Below are positions 47,830 to 57,708 of a DNA stretch of 64,000 bases, piece after piece; within the stretch, counting starts at the first letter, position 1; each line of letters opens with the position of its first letter. The translations under genes and the position numbers were made by a program. The DNA lies in assembly GCA_004764695.1 (NCBI GenBank), contig SMSO01000007.1, positions 389,501 to 453,500 of the forward strand, given 5' to 3'. The DNA is from Schizochytrium sp. TIO01. Its lineage: Eukaryota; Sar; Bigyra; Thraustochytrida; Thraustochytriidae. Under the pieces are notes generated by a model. That model did not search any database and had not been told where the DNA came from. It worked only from the letters and a program-made list of their open reading frames with translations.

Positions 47830-50800
47830 CTATGCCTCATTACAACGGCGAATGAACTCTGCCAGAAAGGCCTCTTGCTCGTACCACAGGTGTCGCACAG
47901 GTAATGATTGTTTTTCTCTGAAAAGATTAGCACAAAAGGATGGTACTGAGTTGATATACTCACTAAATGGGGCAAAACTACTGCGTTGAGACTCAGACTC
48001 GTGAACGAGAAGGATAGGCTTTCTCGCATTCAATGCAGCTTGAAACTCTACGCACACAGCATTGCTACTGAACACGCCTTTTGTTAGCACAAGAACATAT
48101 ATATGTGCCTGCTGTACGCCAATTATCATTGCCTGTTGGTTTAGATTCATACGGTACTCCTGAGAGAGCCACACTTTTAGCCCTCGATGAGATAACTTCT
48201 CCGACAATAACTCAGCGAGATTGCCACCGGTAGACTCTATATGGCTTAAAAACACGTGGTGTACTTCGCCTATATTTAATTGTGGAATCTCGTAAGATGG
48301 CAAATTCGTGCCATCCTCATCTGTATCAAGGCGGCCAATATTTTCGTCAAAAAATGGTGCAAATTCCTCAACGCTGAGAAAGTCGCCATCCACACTAGCA
48401 ACTTTTGGGTTGTATGACTGACGCGCTTCTTCAAGGTCTTCGTACAAAACTTTCTCTTTAGATTTAGGGCCGAAGAGAACTAAATCCCACTTGAGGTGCT
48501 TAAAAAGAACTTCATTTTGCTCTCGAAACATTGAAACCAAAAACTTGATCACAGTCGCTGGCGTCAACGCGTTTTTGTGAATCTCAATACGGAGACAGTC
48601 ACCTTCTATAGAAATAATAAAAGAATTATAACCAAAAGCAAATTTTGCTGTGCAACTGTCTAAGACAGGCGTCACAAGTGGTGCATCACCCAAAACATCA
48701 GGTCGTACTGCATGCGCAGCACACTGCCTGACAAGACGCTGGAAAACCCCATTGGGCAAGTAGAACGCAGAGAAATCAAGTTCACAAGTCAATCCAGGCT
48801 TGAATTTGCTCGTGTCCACATGGCGCTGCGAGTCTGACAACAGACCTGTAACAAGGTACTCAGTCTCTTTTGCCTTGCGATTATATGACCAGTCGCTCAA
48901 AAGCATATTTTCTCGCATAAAACGAATGAGATAATCAACTTCTTCATATTCCCACAGAAACGCAAGGAGACTATGTGTTGCGATTGCATCGCGACGCAGC
49001 CGGTCGAAATCCTCCTCTACACCTGCAATCCTCAAGTCATTAGTTCGATAAATTTGCTGTATATGAATATCATCGGCGATAACTAGAGCTAGCTTGTCAA
49101 GAAGCCATTGCGGCTCCAAAATGACCACGCGTTGCAGATCCTCAGTGCTACGAAGGTGAACCACAACGCCGAGCATATGAAAGTAGTTTAACATGTCATC
49201 CACATCTTCACCGCAGCGACCGTACTGAGCTGCAACTTTGACCACCTCCTCATAGAGTAGATAGGGTTTCTTTTGTTGGAGTAGAACCTCCTGCACTTTG
49301 AGCCAAGCAAGAGGCACTTTCTGTTTAGTATAATCTTGTTTCATAGCTGCATCAACAATCACTTGGCGTAGCTGTACTGCGCGATCCAAATCAGGACTAC
49401 TATTGTCTAATTCGAAAAATGGTCGACCGTTTGAATTACTAACTATGCATCCTCTGTAATTTCCAAAGCATACGTCCTCCCGTAGAATTCGTGCAATCCT
49501 GTTAAGGCTCTGTGTGTCTTTAATTTGATCAAAGTAGGTTCCGACCATTATAATTGGTGAATCGGGTGCATGAAGATAAATACTGTTTAACCAAAAGCGC
49601 AAGTAGGAAACAGCTTCAGGCTTCGACTTCTGATTTAAGAGCTCTTGCATATCAAAAACAACCAGGTAAATTCCCATGTTTGTGAGAAATATGTGATGAA
49701 GGGCATAGAAAACGTCCTGACCTCCATAGTCCCAAATCGTGAAGCTTAGATCAAAGTCCAGGGATGCATTATCGCCAGATGCTTTTTGAAGCAACTTCTT
49801 ATCATCTTTGGTTAACTGAAAGCGCCTAGCAATTTCATCTTCGTTTGCGAGGACCGCTTGTGGCATGGATTTGCTGGAGATTTTCCCTGACAGAGTACTA
49901 CTGGCATGCTTTGCTGATCGTCGGATCGCGCTAAAAACCTTTCGTCGAATGCTTTTATGTTTAACTTCAGCCTTCGGGCGAATACGACGAAGTGCAGCTT
50001 TCCTAACTTGCATGTCAAACTCCTCAGCATCGTCAGATAACTCTACAAAGTCCTTTGCACGAGTCCGATGTAAGTCCACAACCTCTGTCGAAACATGATC
50101 TGGTTTATAGGTCCTCCCAAGTAATGACCGCACAGTAGAAGTCTTTCCTGCACCCCCCTGGCCCACAACCATTAGTTTAACTCGACCCCAAGCGTGTTCA
50201 TCATTCTCACGAATTGCAGCCTGAACGGCCTCCTGCCATGCCTCATCCGGACTAATTGCTGAATTTCTTTGTAAATATGATGCAATTTCGCTTTCTGAGG
50301 TCTCGTTGCCAATGCCGTTGCTCGAAAGACTGTTGGTTTGATGAAATGAAGACAGGCAGCACATTCGCACATACATTCATTCATGATCGTCAGTCATTCA
50401 GATTGGCGCTTTCAGTATTTCATCTATTTTGTGCCATTTGGCCCTTTCTTCACTTTGTTCCAAGCTTCGAAGCGAGTGACCAAGCAAACTTCGCGTACAA
50501 CCAAGTCCAACCATAAGTTTTAAGGCAGCTAACTTACTCAAGTGATGTCAGGGACTGGTTTACTTTCATCGCCGCAGCTATTGCCTTAGCGCCCTCGTCA
50601 CCAATTCCGTTCAATCGAAGACTGTCAAATGATTGAATAAGGGCAAACCGCAAATCCATGCATGTATGATGGTCAGTCATCTAGGTTTGCTTTCGATATT
50701 TCGTGGCATTCGTCTCTTCATTTTGTAGCAAGAAACGAAACAAGCGAGTAAGCAAGTATCGTGTACAAACAAGTTTATCCATGAGCTGCTAAGACATCTA

Positions 50801-53602
50801 ACTTACGAGAGGGATCTTAACGACCGGTTCTCTGTCAGTGCTGCAGCGACTGCCTTGGCGGACTCGTCGCCGAATCCATTGTATGAAAGACTGTCGGATT
50901 TGATTGAATGATGGCAGGTAAGACAGGCATGCATATATACATGCACGTCTCGTCAGTCATCTAGCTTGGCTCTCAGCGTTTTCTCTCTACTATGCCATTT
51001 TATTTTCGCTTATTTCCAAGCAACGAGGCAAGCGAGCAAGTAAGCAAGCCTAATTCACAAAGAAGTCCATCGACGAGCTGATAAAATAACTAACCTACTC
51101 AAGTGATATCAGCGACTGGTTCTCTTTTAGCACCGCGGCCACTGCTTTGGCGCCCTCGTCGCCGATTTCATTTCCAGAAAGACTGTTGGTTTGATGAAAT
51201 GAAGACAAGCAGCACATTCGCACATACATTCATTCATGATCGTCAGTCATTCAGGTTGGCGCTTTCAGTATTTCATCTATTTTGTGCCTTTTGGCCCTTT
51301 CTTCACTTTGTTTCAAGCTTCGAAGCGAGCGACCAAGCAAACTTCGCGTACAACCAAGTCCAACCATAAGTTTTAAGGCAGCTAACTTACTCAAGTGATG
51401 TCAGGGACTGGTTTACTTTCATCGCCGCAGCTATTGCCTTAGCGCCCTCGTCACCAATTCCGTTCAATCGAAGACTGTCAAATGATTGAATAAGGGCAAA
51501 CCGCAAATCCATGCATGTATGATGGTCAGTCATCTAGGTTTGCTTTCGATATTTCGTGGCATCCGTCTCTTCATTTTGCTGCAAGAAACGAAACGAGCGA
51601 GTAAGCAAGTCTCGTGTACAAACAAGTTTATCCATGAGCTGCTAAGACATCTAACCTACGATAGTGACGTCAGCGACCGGTTCTCTGTCAGTGCTGCAGC
51701 GACAGCCTTAGTGCCCTTCTCACAAAACCCGTTGTATGCAAGACTGTTGAATTGGGTTAAATGATGGCAAGCAACACATCCTCGCAAACATGTATGCATA
51801 TGTGATCGTCAGTCATCTAGCTTGGCTTTCGGCATTTATTATCTCTCTGCTATGCTTTTTGGCTCTTCACTTAGTTGCAAGCAACCCTTGAAATGAATTG
51901 AGCGAGTTAGCAAGTCTCATGTACATACAAGTCCATCGACGAGCTGATACGATAGCTAACCTACTCAAGTGATGTCAGCGACTGGTTCTTTTTTAGCGCT
52001 GCAGCCACTGCTTTAGCACCCTCGTCACCGACTCCGTTTCCGGAAAGACTGTTGATTTGAATTATAATGGCAAACAGCAAATCCATAAATACATCGTCAG
52101 TCATTTAGGTTGGCTTTCTGCATTCCATCGCTGCTGTGTCATTTGACGATTTGTTTTGTTGCAGACAGCTATCTTACTCAAGTGATATTAGCAGCTGATT
52201 CTCTTTCAGGGCCTCAGCCACTGCCTTGGCACCATCTGAACCAATCTCATTGCCAGAAAGACTAGATTTAATTAAATGATGGCAAGCAACACATCCATGC
52301 TTACGCGAATGATCGTTAGTCCTCTGCCTTGGTTTTCAACATTTACTTCTTCTCTGCATTGCTATTTAGTTCTTCGCTTTGCAGGAAGCAAGAAAGCGAG
52401 CCAGCGAGCAAGCAAACCTCATGTGCAAGCAAGGTTCATTCTAGAGCTGCTTAGACAGCTAACTCACGATAATGACGTCAGCGAACGGTTCACTTTCAGC
52501 GCCGCAGCCACTGCCTTGGCCCCCTCGTCGCCAATTCCATTGCCCAAAAGACTGCGGATTTGATTGAATGATGGCAAGCAGTACATACATGCACGCATAT
52601 ATCCATGCACGATTGTCAGTCATCTAGTTTAGCTTTCAACATTTCATTTCTCCTGTGCCATTGAGTATTCAATTTGCTGCAAGCAACGAAGCGAGCGAGT
52701 AAGCAAGCCTCGTTCCACCCAGGAGCTGCCAAGACAACTAACTCACGATAGTGATGTCAGCGAGCGGTTCCTTTCCAGCGCCGCAGCAAATGCCTCGGCG
52801 CCCTCGTCACCAACTCCGTTGCCCAAAAGACTGTGAATTTGAATAAATGATAGCACGAAATACATCCATGCATGAACGATTGTCAGTCACCTAGCTTAGC
52901 ACTCAGCACTTCGTATCATTTTGCTCTTCGCCTTTTTGCAGGCAATAGTTCGAGCGAGTAATCAAACCTCAACAAACAAGGCTATTCACGAGCTGCTAAG
53001 ACAACTAACTTACGTTAATGATGTCAGCGAGCGGTTCTCTTTCAGCGCCACAGCTACTGCCTTGGCACCCTCTAAGCTGAATTCCTTCAATTGGAGACTG
53101 TAGATTTGATTGCATGATGGCCAGCAACATATCCAAGTAAACATTCATAGTTAGTCACCCAGCTTGGCTTTCAGCATTTCATCTTTGCTTTACCATTTGT
53201 CTCTTCGCTGTGCTACAAGCAACGAAGCAAGCGAGTAAGCAAGCAAACAAGGCCATTCACGAGCTGAAAAGACATTTAACTTACGATAATGATGTCAGCG
53301 TCCGAGTCTCTTTTAGCGCTGCAGCCACTGCCCGGGCGCCCTCTAAGCCGATTTTAGTGCTCGAAAGGCTGTCATTTTGATTAAATAGTGGCAAGCACCA
53401 CATGTGCATGCATGCATGAATGCATGCATGCATTATCGTTAGTTTCCTTGCTTGGCTTTCAGCACTTCATCACTCCTGTGCCATCTGACTCTTTATTGAA
53501 CGATTTCCAAACAGATAGCTTATGACAAGGAACCTACTTTAAATATGTAGCTCCCCGTCGAAGTTCTTGAATTGCCCGTAGGACACGCGGATGATCAGAC
53601 AT
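47830..53602 (-). CDS. LRR-ROC-COR-TIR protein (Roco family), 13 exons, LRR encoded one repeat per exon
   Basis: Spliced model: exon 1 53538-53602; LRR exons 53285-53368, 53014-53097, 52747-52830, 52468-52551, 52178-52261, 51965-52048, 51660-51743, 51391-51474, 51099-51182, 50807-50890, 50538-50621; last exon 47830-50329. All introns start GT and end AG. The sum is 3489 nt, in frame, 1162 residues. Residues about 22-340 are RI/NLR-type leucine-rich repeats (consensus LxLxxNxIGDEGAKAVAAALK). ROC GTPase: P-loop GQGGAGKTST (386-395), DYGGQ (530-534), VGTYFD (592-597). A COR-like region follows. A TIR domain is at about 1020-1160, starting HHVFLSH, with Glu1091 in NAVCVEF at the place of the catalytic NADase glutamate. 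It resembles a sensor: LRR for ligand, ROC-COR as switch, TIR as signal or NAD-consuming effector. An ATG at 50376 gives an open frame without LRRs, but its first 15 codons are intron. Splicing is predicted, not shown. Confidence 0.85.
50330..50806 (-). repeat. Near-identical duplicated tract, copy 1 (intron, LRR exon, intron)
   Basis: Matches 51183-51659 with about 11 differences over 477 bases by eye and no length change. The 84-nt exon inside (50538-50621) is identical to 51391-51474. Similarity drops sharply at the next exon upstream (50807-50890 against 51660-51743, roughly 18 differences in 84). The copies are 853 bases apart, the length of three exon-intron cassettes. Confidence 0.88.
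50538..53368 (-). repeat. Eleven-unit LRR exon array
   Basis: Eleven exons of exactly 84 nt, each one 28-residue LRR, each entered and left in the same phase (one base of a split codon at the 5' end, two at the 3' end). Donors are GTAAGT, GTAGGT, GTGAGT or GTAAGA. Introns are 129-221 nt. The conserved positions are the Leu residues, Asn, IG or VG, and the GAKAVAAAL helix. The variable positions are mainly the residues next to the LxL strand (D/S/T, then S/R/A/L/Q, then G/L/Y/S), which in this fold face the concave surface, plus the D-E pair in the loop. Confidence 0.9.
51183..51659 (-). repeat. Near-identical duplicated tract, copy 2
   Basis: Partner of 50330-50806. It contains the intron after LRR exon 51391-51474, that exon, and the intron before it. 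Confidence 0.88.
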
Positions 53603-54876
53603 CGTGACTTGTTTCTGTTCAATAGTACGATTAAGTCCAGAGTAGATAAACTAAGTTGCGGCTGTGTGATTGGAATATAAATGCGTCCTCTATCCCAACT
53701 AGACTGGATGAATCAGCACTCGCCGTCGCAAGATTGAGGTTCTGCTGCGTCCCTGATCATGCATGGACACTTTCTAGTCTATGAAAGGAGTGATTCGTCC
53801 TTGGGTGCTCCCGAAATTAAAAGGTATTTTTATTCATAGGCTTAGTTAGTCAAAACTGAAGGCGACAATATTAAAAGTGCAATGCTACATGCTTTATCGT
53901 CTCGAGTTTGCTTTGCATTCGAAAAGAGTTTGAAGGTTTTATACAGTGTGGTGTTCGAAGGAAATATATGGACATCATCCCAGTTATTCGGAAGTCTTTA
54001 ACATCTAAACTATCGCGCTGGCCTTGCAGTAAGTCTGACTTTTTGGTAAGATATCATGATGAAATATCTAAGAGAAAGTATGGAAATCATGCTGGCAAGA
54101 AGTGGTAGACAAGGAAGCTCGTCAAGCACGGGTAAATTTGATGCAGAATGCGAAGAGACATTCGTATACAATGAATTTGATGTGATCTAGTGACAGGCGA
54201 TGGGTATAACGACGGTGCAGGTTAACTTCAGGATTGAGGCATGGTACTACCTATGGAGGATGTAAATGTCTTGTCGTACAGGCCAGTTATTGCCAAAGGT
54301 GTGCACTAGTAGGTAGTTTGTTCATGTGTGGTAAAGAAAGTTTGCTCAGGTAACCGTCATCGTCATCGTCGTGAGGGATCGATCGCCTCAACGCTAATTT
54401 CAGGCTTGCTTTGATGCTCGATGCAATCTCGGCGTGGTACTACACTAATGTCAGCTTGACACTAGTGCAGAACGTTTTCTTTCAAACCAATGTGGTTAAA
54501 GTTACCAATGATTTCCGGGATTCTCAAAGAGTTTAGCTACGATGACCAAAATCAGAATACGTATTGCGAGGACGTAGGCGATGCAGATAAATCTTATGGT
54601 GTGTAGTTTAATCATAGAGTATTGGCAGTGTTTTTTTCTATCATCAAGAATATTTATCTCACATAACGTCACAGGACAACTTGTGCGGCATGTTCTGCTT
54701 CAGAATTACTCATCGGATTTGATAGTCTTTTAATCGAGGCCAAAGTCTCTGCATTCAGTTTTGACTACTTTGCAGAGAATATGGTTCAGAGATACTCATG
54801 TTCTCGAAAGTTTGGAATTTCGTAATTTATACATAATACGGATACGAACATATATAAGTATTTATAGCCTGTCGAA
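53603..54876. other. Spacer of 1.3 kb
   Basis: Upstream of the LRR-Roco-TIR start and downstream of the second fibro-slime gene. It should hold the promoter of the former and the 3' UTR of the latter. No supported gene or clear element seen. Confidence 0.55.
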
Positions 54877-57708
54877 TTAATTTGGGGCCTCGTCGCCTGT
54901 AAATTCTTTTCGACCTTTCCTTTGGAAGTTAGTGAGGGGAGTAAAAATATTTCCGCGGGTTGTTGAATTGAGTTGCTTCTTTTTCTTTTCATTCCGTAGT
55001 TGATCCTGCAGTTCCAGTTTCTCCTGAGCTAAAACGGAGATTGTGTCTAAATTATTGTCATCTGTGAGTCTGGCTCGCTCACGCAATATCTCGGCACTTG
55101 ATTGCATGACCATATTTGTGACCGTGTTATACTCTGAGTTGGGATCATATCGAACCTCGCGGTCAAGCATATAAAGCTTGCCATGTTCAACGTAAGCCTT
55201 GTTGTTGTACCACTTTCGACGATAACGTAAAAGGAGGAATAAAGACACCGAAAGGAGCGCAAAGGCACCTCCACCACCTACAGATACATAAAAGTACTTT
55301 TCACTGTAAAAGTTTCTGGAACCCTCCCCAGAATCCGATGGCATCATCGTAGGGCGTGGTGTCACTGGAATCACACGAACTGCACGAGATGCTGATGCAG
55401 ACCATTCATGTTTCTGAGGGGATGCGCTTGCTGTATATAGAGTATCGCTACCTTCCAAGTTAGAAGATAAGACCTCAAACTCCACCTCAAAGTAGCAGCT
55501 CTGTCCAGTACAAATGTAAAGATCAAAAGTTCCCAGGATATTAGTGAACAGAGCTGCTGTATATGTACCATCACCGTTATCAACAATGGTTGCATTCACA
55601 ATCGCGGGTGTGCTAGATTTGTTGTAGTATGCTGAAGTAATATTGTCTGTAACCAGACCCCGACGAAGGTTCGTTTGGGTCATTGAGGAAGCTATAGTTT
55701 CATTTGCCGAGGGAGTAGCTTCAAGACGCTCAATGAAAATTCCATTGATCAGGTCTTCATCACCCCCATAGGTAATTGAATAGTTACACCAATCGCGATA
55801 TTGAACTGTTAGCCCACCCATGGTCTCTCCGTCTGCAGGAATCACGATGGGATCTACTTCAGCTCCATCCAAAAAATCAACCGCATCAGTAGCAGAAGAG
55901 TCAACAGAAACAGTTGAGATGGATAGATTTTTAATTTGCAGCCTCGAGGGGTCATCAGTTACCGCAGAAGTAAAACCCACGTATGCGTTTCGATAACCCA
56001 GGATGTCATGTATTGTAAAATTGTGTTGACGTAAATAGAGAGAATCATTAATGTAAACTTGTAACCAATCAGGTGTTGCAAGGTATTCAATACGAATATT
56101 GTGTGTTTCGTCATCGCGGCGCATAGTCCGCATTATTCCTTCATAGACACGCCTGGAATCAAAGTTTGCATCAATAGGTTCATCATTACTATTTGGATAA
56201 TGGATCGCAACACTCTGCTCACTGCACGTATCAGAAGAATTTCTGTCCGCGCACAGATCAAACACAACAGCAACTGCATTAGTTAAGAAGCGATATCCAA
56301 GTCCAGCACCCACAGAGACAGGCATATTGATAAGACCTTCATCACGCGCATGAAGGACTAGGGCGAAACCTTCGGTGTTGCCTACTTTTGATAGTTGAAC
56401 ATCGAATTCTATAACAAAACCGGCACCCACATTTTGCCGTTTGGAGAGATACGCAAATGTAGGACTAAAAGGAACTGACTTGTTGTGGATGAGATTTAGA
56501 ACAGGCTCCATACTTCCTTCACTTGTCCAGGAAACACCTGGACCAAGGAACCAGTCAGTCTCGACATTCTGAGAGTCCCACGAAAACGAAGAGGTCCCTG
56601 ACTTCACAACATTGCATGTGGATGCAAGCGTCGTTGTCATACGAAAGTTGGAGGCATCTGTTCGCCGCTCCGCATGGAATAGATCGAACGCATAGGTCTT
56701 GTTGATCTCAAGCTGAGCAAGTTCCGCGATGTTGTCGAGATGCACAGAGGCGGTAAGGGAGCTGTGCATTCCTCCAAGATCAACAACAAGCTCCCCATTT
56801 ATAAACACCCAAACGTCATCATCCCCGCGAAACTCAAAATACTCTCCACCGCGATATTCAAAATATGTATGAATTTCCGTTGTAAACCACATTTTCGACA
56901 TGCGATAGTATGGAGTTCCTGTAAAACCATAGTCGCTGTGCGGCCAGGCAGGTGTTTCCTGAACTGTGTATTGGTATTGTGACAAGTCAACGAACTCCTT
57001 AAGGGGGGTAAAGTAAGGCGTTTGATCATTAGTAATATCATCCGCATCAGAGCTTTCCGAGTCAAACACATAGTAGTCCTGGCCTGAGCCTGGGTTGTAA
57101 TTAAGTTGTATTTTGCGACCAACGCGACGGTTGTACTTGGAATCATCGTTGTACCAGGAGTGGAAATATGTCCTGTTTGTGGTAGTATAGAGACCTTTTG
57201 GGTGACGGCCACACCGTGTAGAATTGCAATATTGTACTTTCGGCAGTCCCGATAATGCGATTGCTGTTTGGTTGAGGACAGTAGCGTCAATATTTGCTGT
57301 GCAGCCTTCGCCTCGTACACAGCTTGGGCCATTTTCAGCATGGATAAACCAACCATACATTTCAAAATCTGGATGCCCACTAATCTCACCCGTTCGAAGT
57401 GATTCCCAATAAGGACAAAATGTATCGAGGCTACTACTAGACGAGGCCCAATATCCGTGAAAACCGCTTGTATCAACTTCAGACACGCTTGAATAAGCGA
57501 AAGAGCCATCCTTGATGCCACCGAACGCACCATCAGGAGTGACATTCCATGCGCTATAATATGTTGATGCCTCAACACATGCAGCAGGTAAGAAATCTCG
57601 TATTGTCATGGAATACGTCAGCGAGTCTTCAAGTGCAAAGCTAGGCCCTAACAACGATGAGACCAGAAGTATCACGAAACCAACGAAAATACTTTTATGG
57701 GAGGTCAT
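54877..57708 (-). CDS. Type I membrane protein with fibro-slime and lectin-like ectodomains (copy 2)
   Basis: A 943-residue paralogue of 41701-44565 with the same layout. ATG 57708 is chosen because a textbook signal peptide follows directly (MTSHKSIFVGFVILLVSSLL, cleaved near PSFA); an in-frame ATG at 57747 would add 13 residues, and the frame is open further up without ATG. The fibro-slime core reads GDDDVWVFINGELVVDLGGM followed by FHAERRTDASNF. The lectin-like region has VGAGFVIEFDVQLS, EGFALVLHARDE and NAVAVVFDLC. A membrane segment (FALLSVSLFLLLRYRRKW) precedes a cytosolic tail that keeps KAYVEHGKLYMLDRE, YDPNSEY and the coiled coil of copy 1. Conservation of the tail as well as the ectodomain suggests inward signalling or a shared cytosolic partner. 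The two copies flank the LRR-Roco-TIR gene. Ligand unknown. Confidence 0.85.
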   Translation of the reverse strand: MTSHKSIFVGFVILLVSSLLGPSFALEDSLTYSMTIRDFLPAACVEASTYYSAWNVTPDGAFGGIKDGSFAYSSVSEVDTSGFHGYWASSSSSLDTFCPYWESLRTGEISGHPDFEMYGWFIHAENGPSCVRGEGCTANIDATVLNQTAIALSGLPKVQYCNSTRCGRHPKGLYTTTNRTYFHSWYNDDSKYNRRVGRKIQLNYNPGSGQDYYVFDSESSDADDITNDQTPYFTPLKEFVDLSQYQYTVQETPAWPHSDYGFTGTPYYRMSKMWFTTEIHTYFEYRGGEYFEFRGDDDVWVFINGELVVDLGGMHSSLTASVHLDNIAELAQLEINKTYAFDLFHAERRTDASNFRMTTTLASTCNVVKSGTSSFSWDSQNVETDWFLGPGVSWTSEGSMEPVLNLIHNKSVPFSPTFAYLSKRQNVGAGFVIEFDVQLSKVGNTEGFALVLHARDEGLINMPVSVGAGLGYRFLTNAVAVVFDLCADRNSSDTCSEQSVAIHYPNSNDEPIDANFDSRRVYEGIMRTMRRDDETHNIRIEYLATPDWLQVYINDSLYLRQHNFTIHDILGYRNAYVGFTSAVTDDPSRLQIKNLSISTVSVDSSATDAVDFLDGAEVDPIVIPADGETMGGLTVQYRDWCNYSITYGGDEDLINGIFIERLEATPSANETIASSMTQTNLRRGLVTDNITSAYYNKSSTPAIVNATIVDNGDGTYTAALFTNILGTFDLYICTGQSCYFEVEFEVLSSNLEGSDTLYTASASPQKHEWSASASRAVRVIPVTPRPTMMPSDSGEGSRNFYSEKYFYVSVGGGGAFALLSVSLFLLLRYRRKWYNNKAYVEHGKLYMLDREVRYDPNSEYNTVTNMVMQSSAEILRERARLTDDNNLDTISVLAQEKLELQDQLRNEKKKKQLNSTTRGNIFTPLTNFQRKGRKEFTGDEAPN

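Noticed and set aside
50330-50376. Start of the 848-codon Roco frame at ATG 50376 as the true N terminus
   Set aside because: The first 15 codons are intron sequence, near-identical to the intron at 51183-51390. A consensus AG acceptor and an in-frame LRR continuation place the exon start at 50329.
51103-51369. Plus-strand frames of about 60-95 codons across the LRR array (for example 50256-50516, 51103-51369 and 52276-52563)
   Set aside because: They are antisense shadows of LRR exons and homologous introns; their mutual similarity comes from the cassette repeats.
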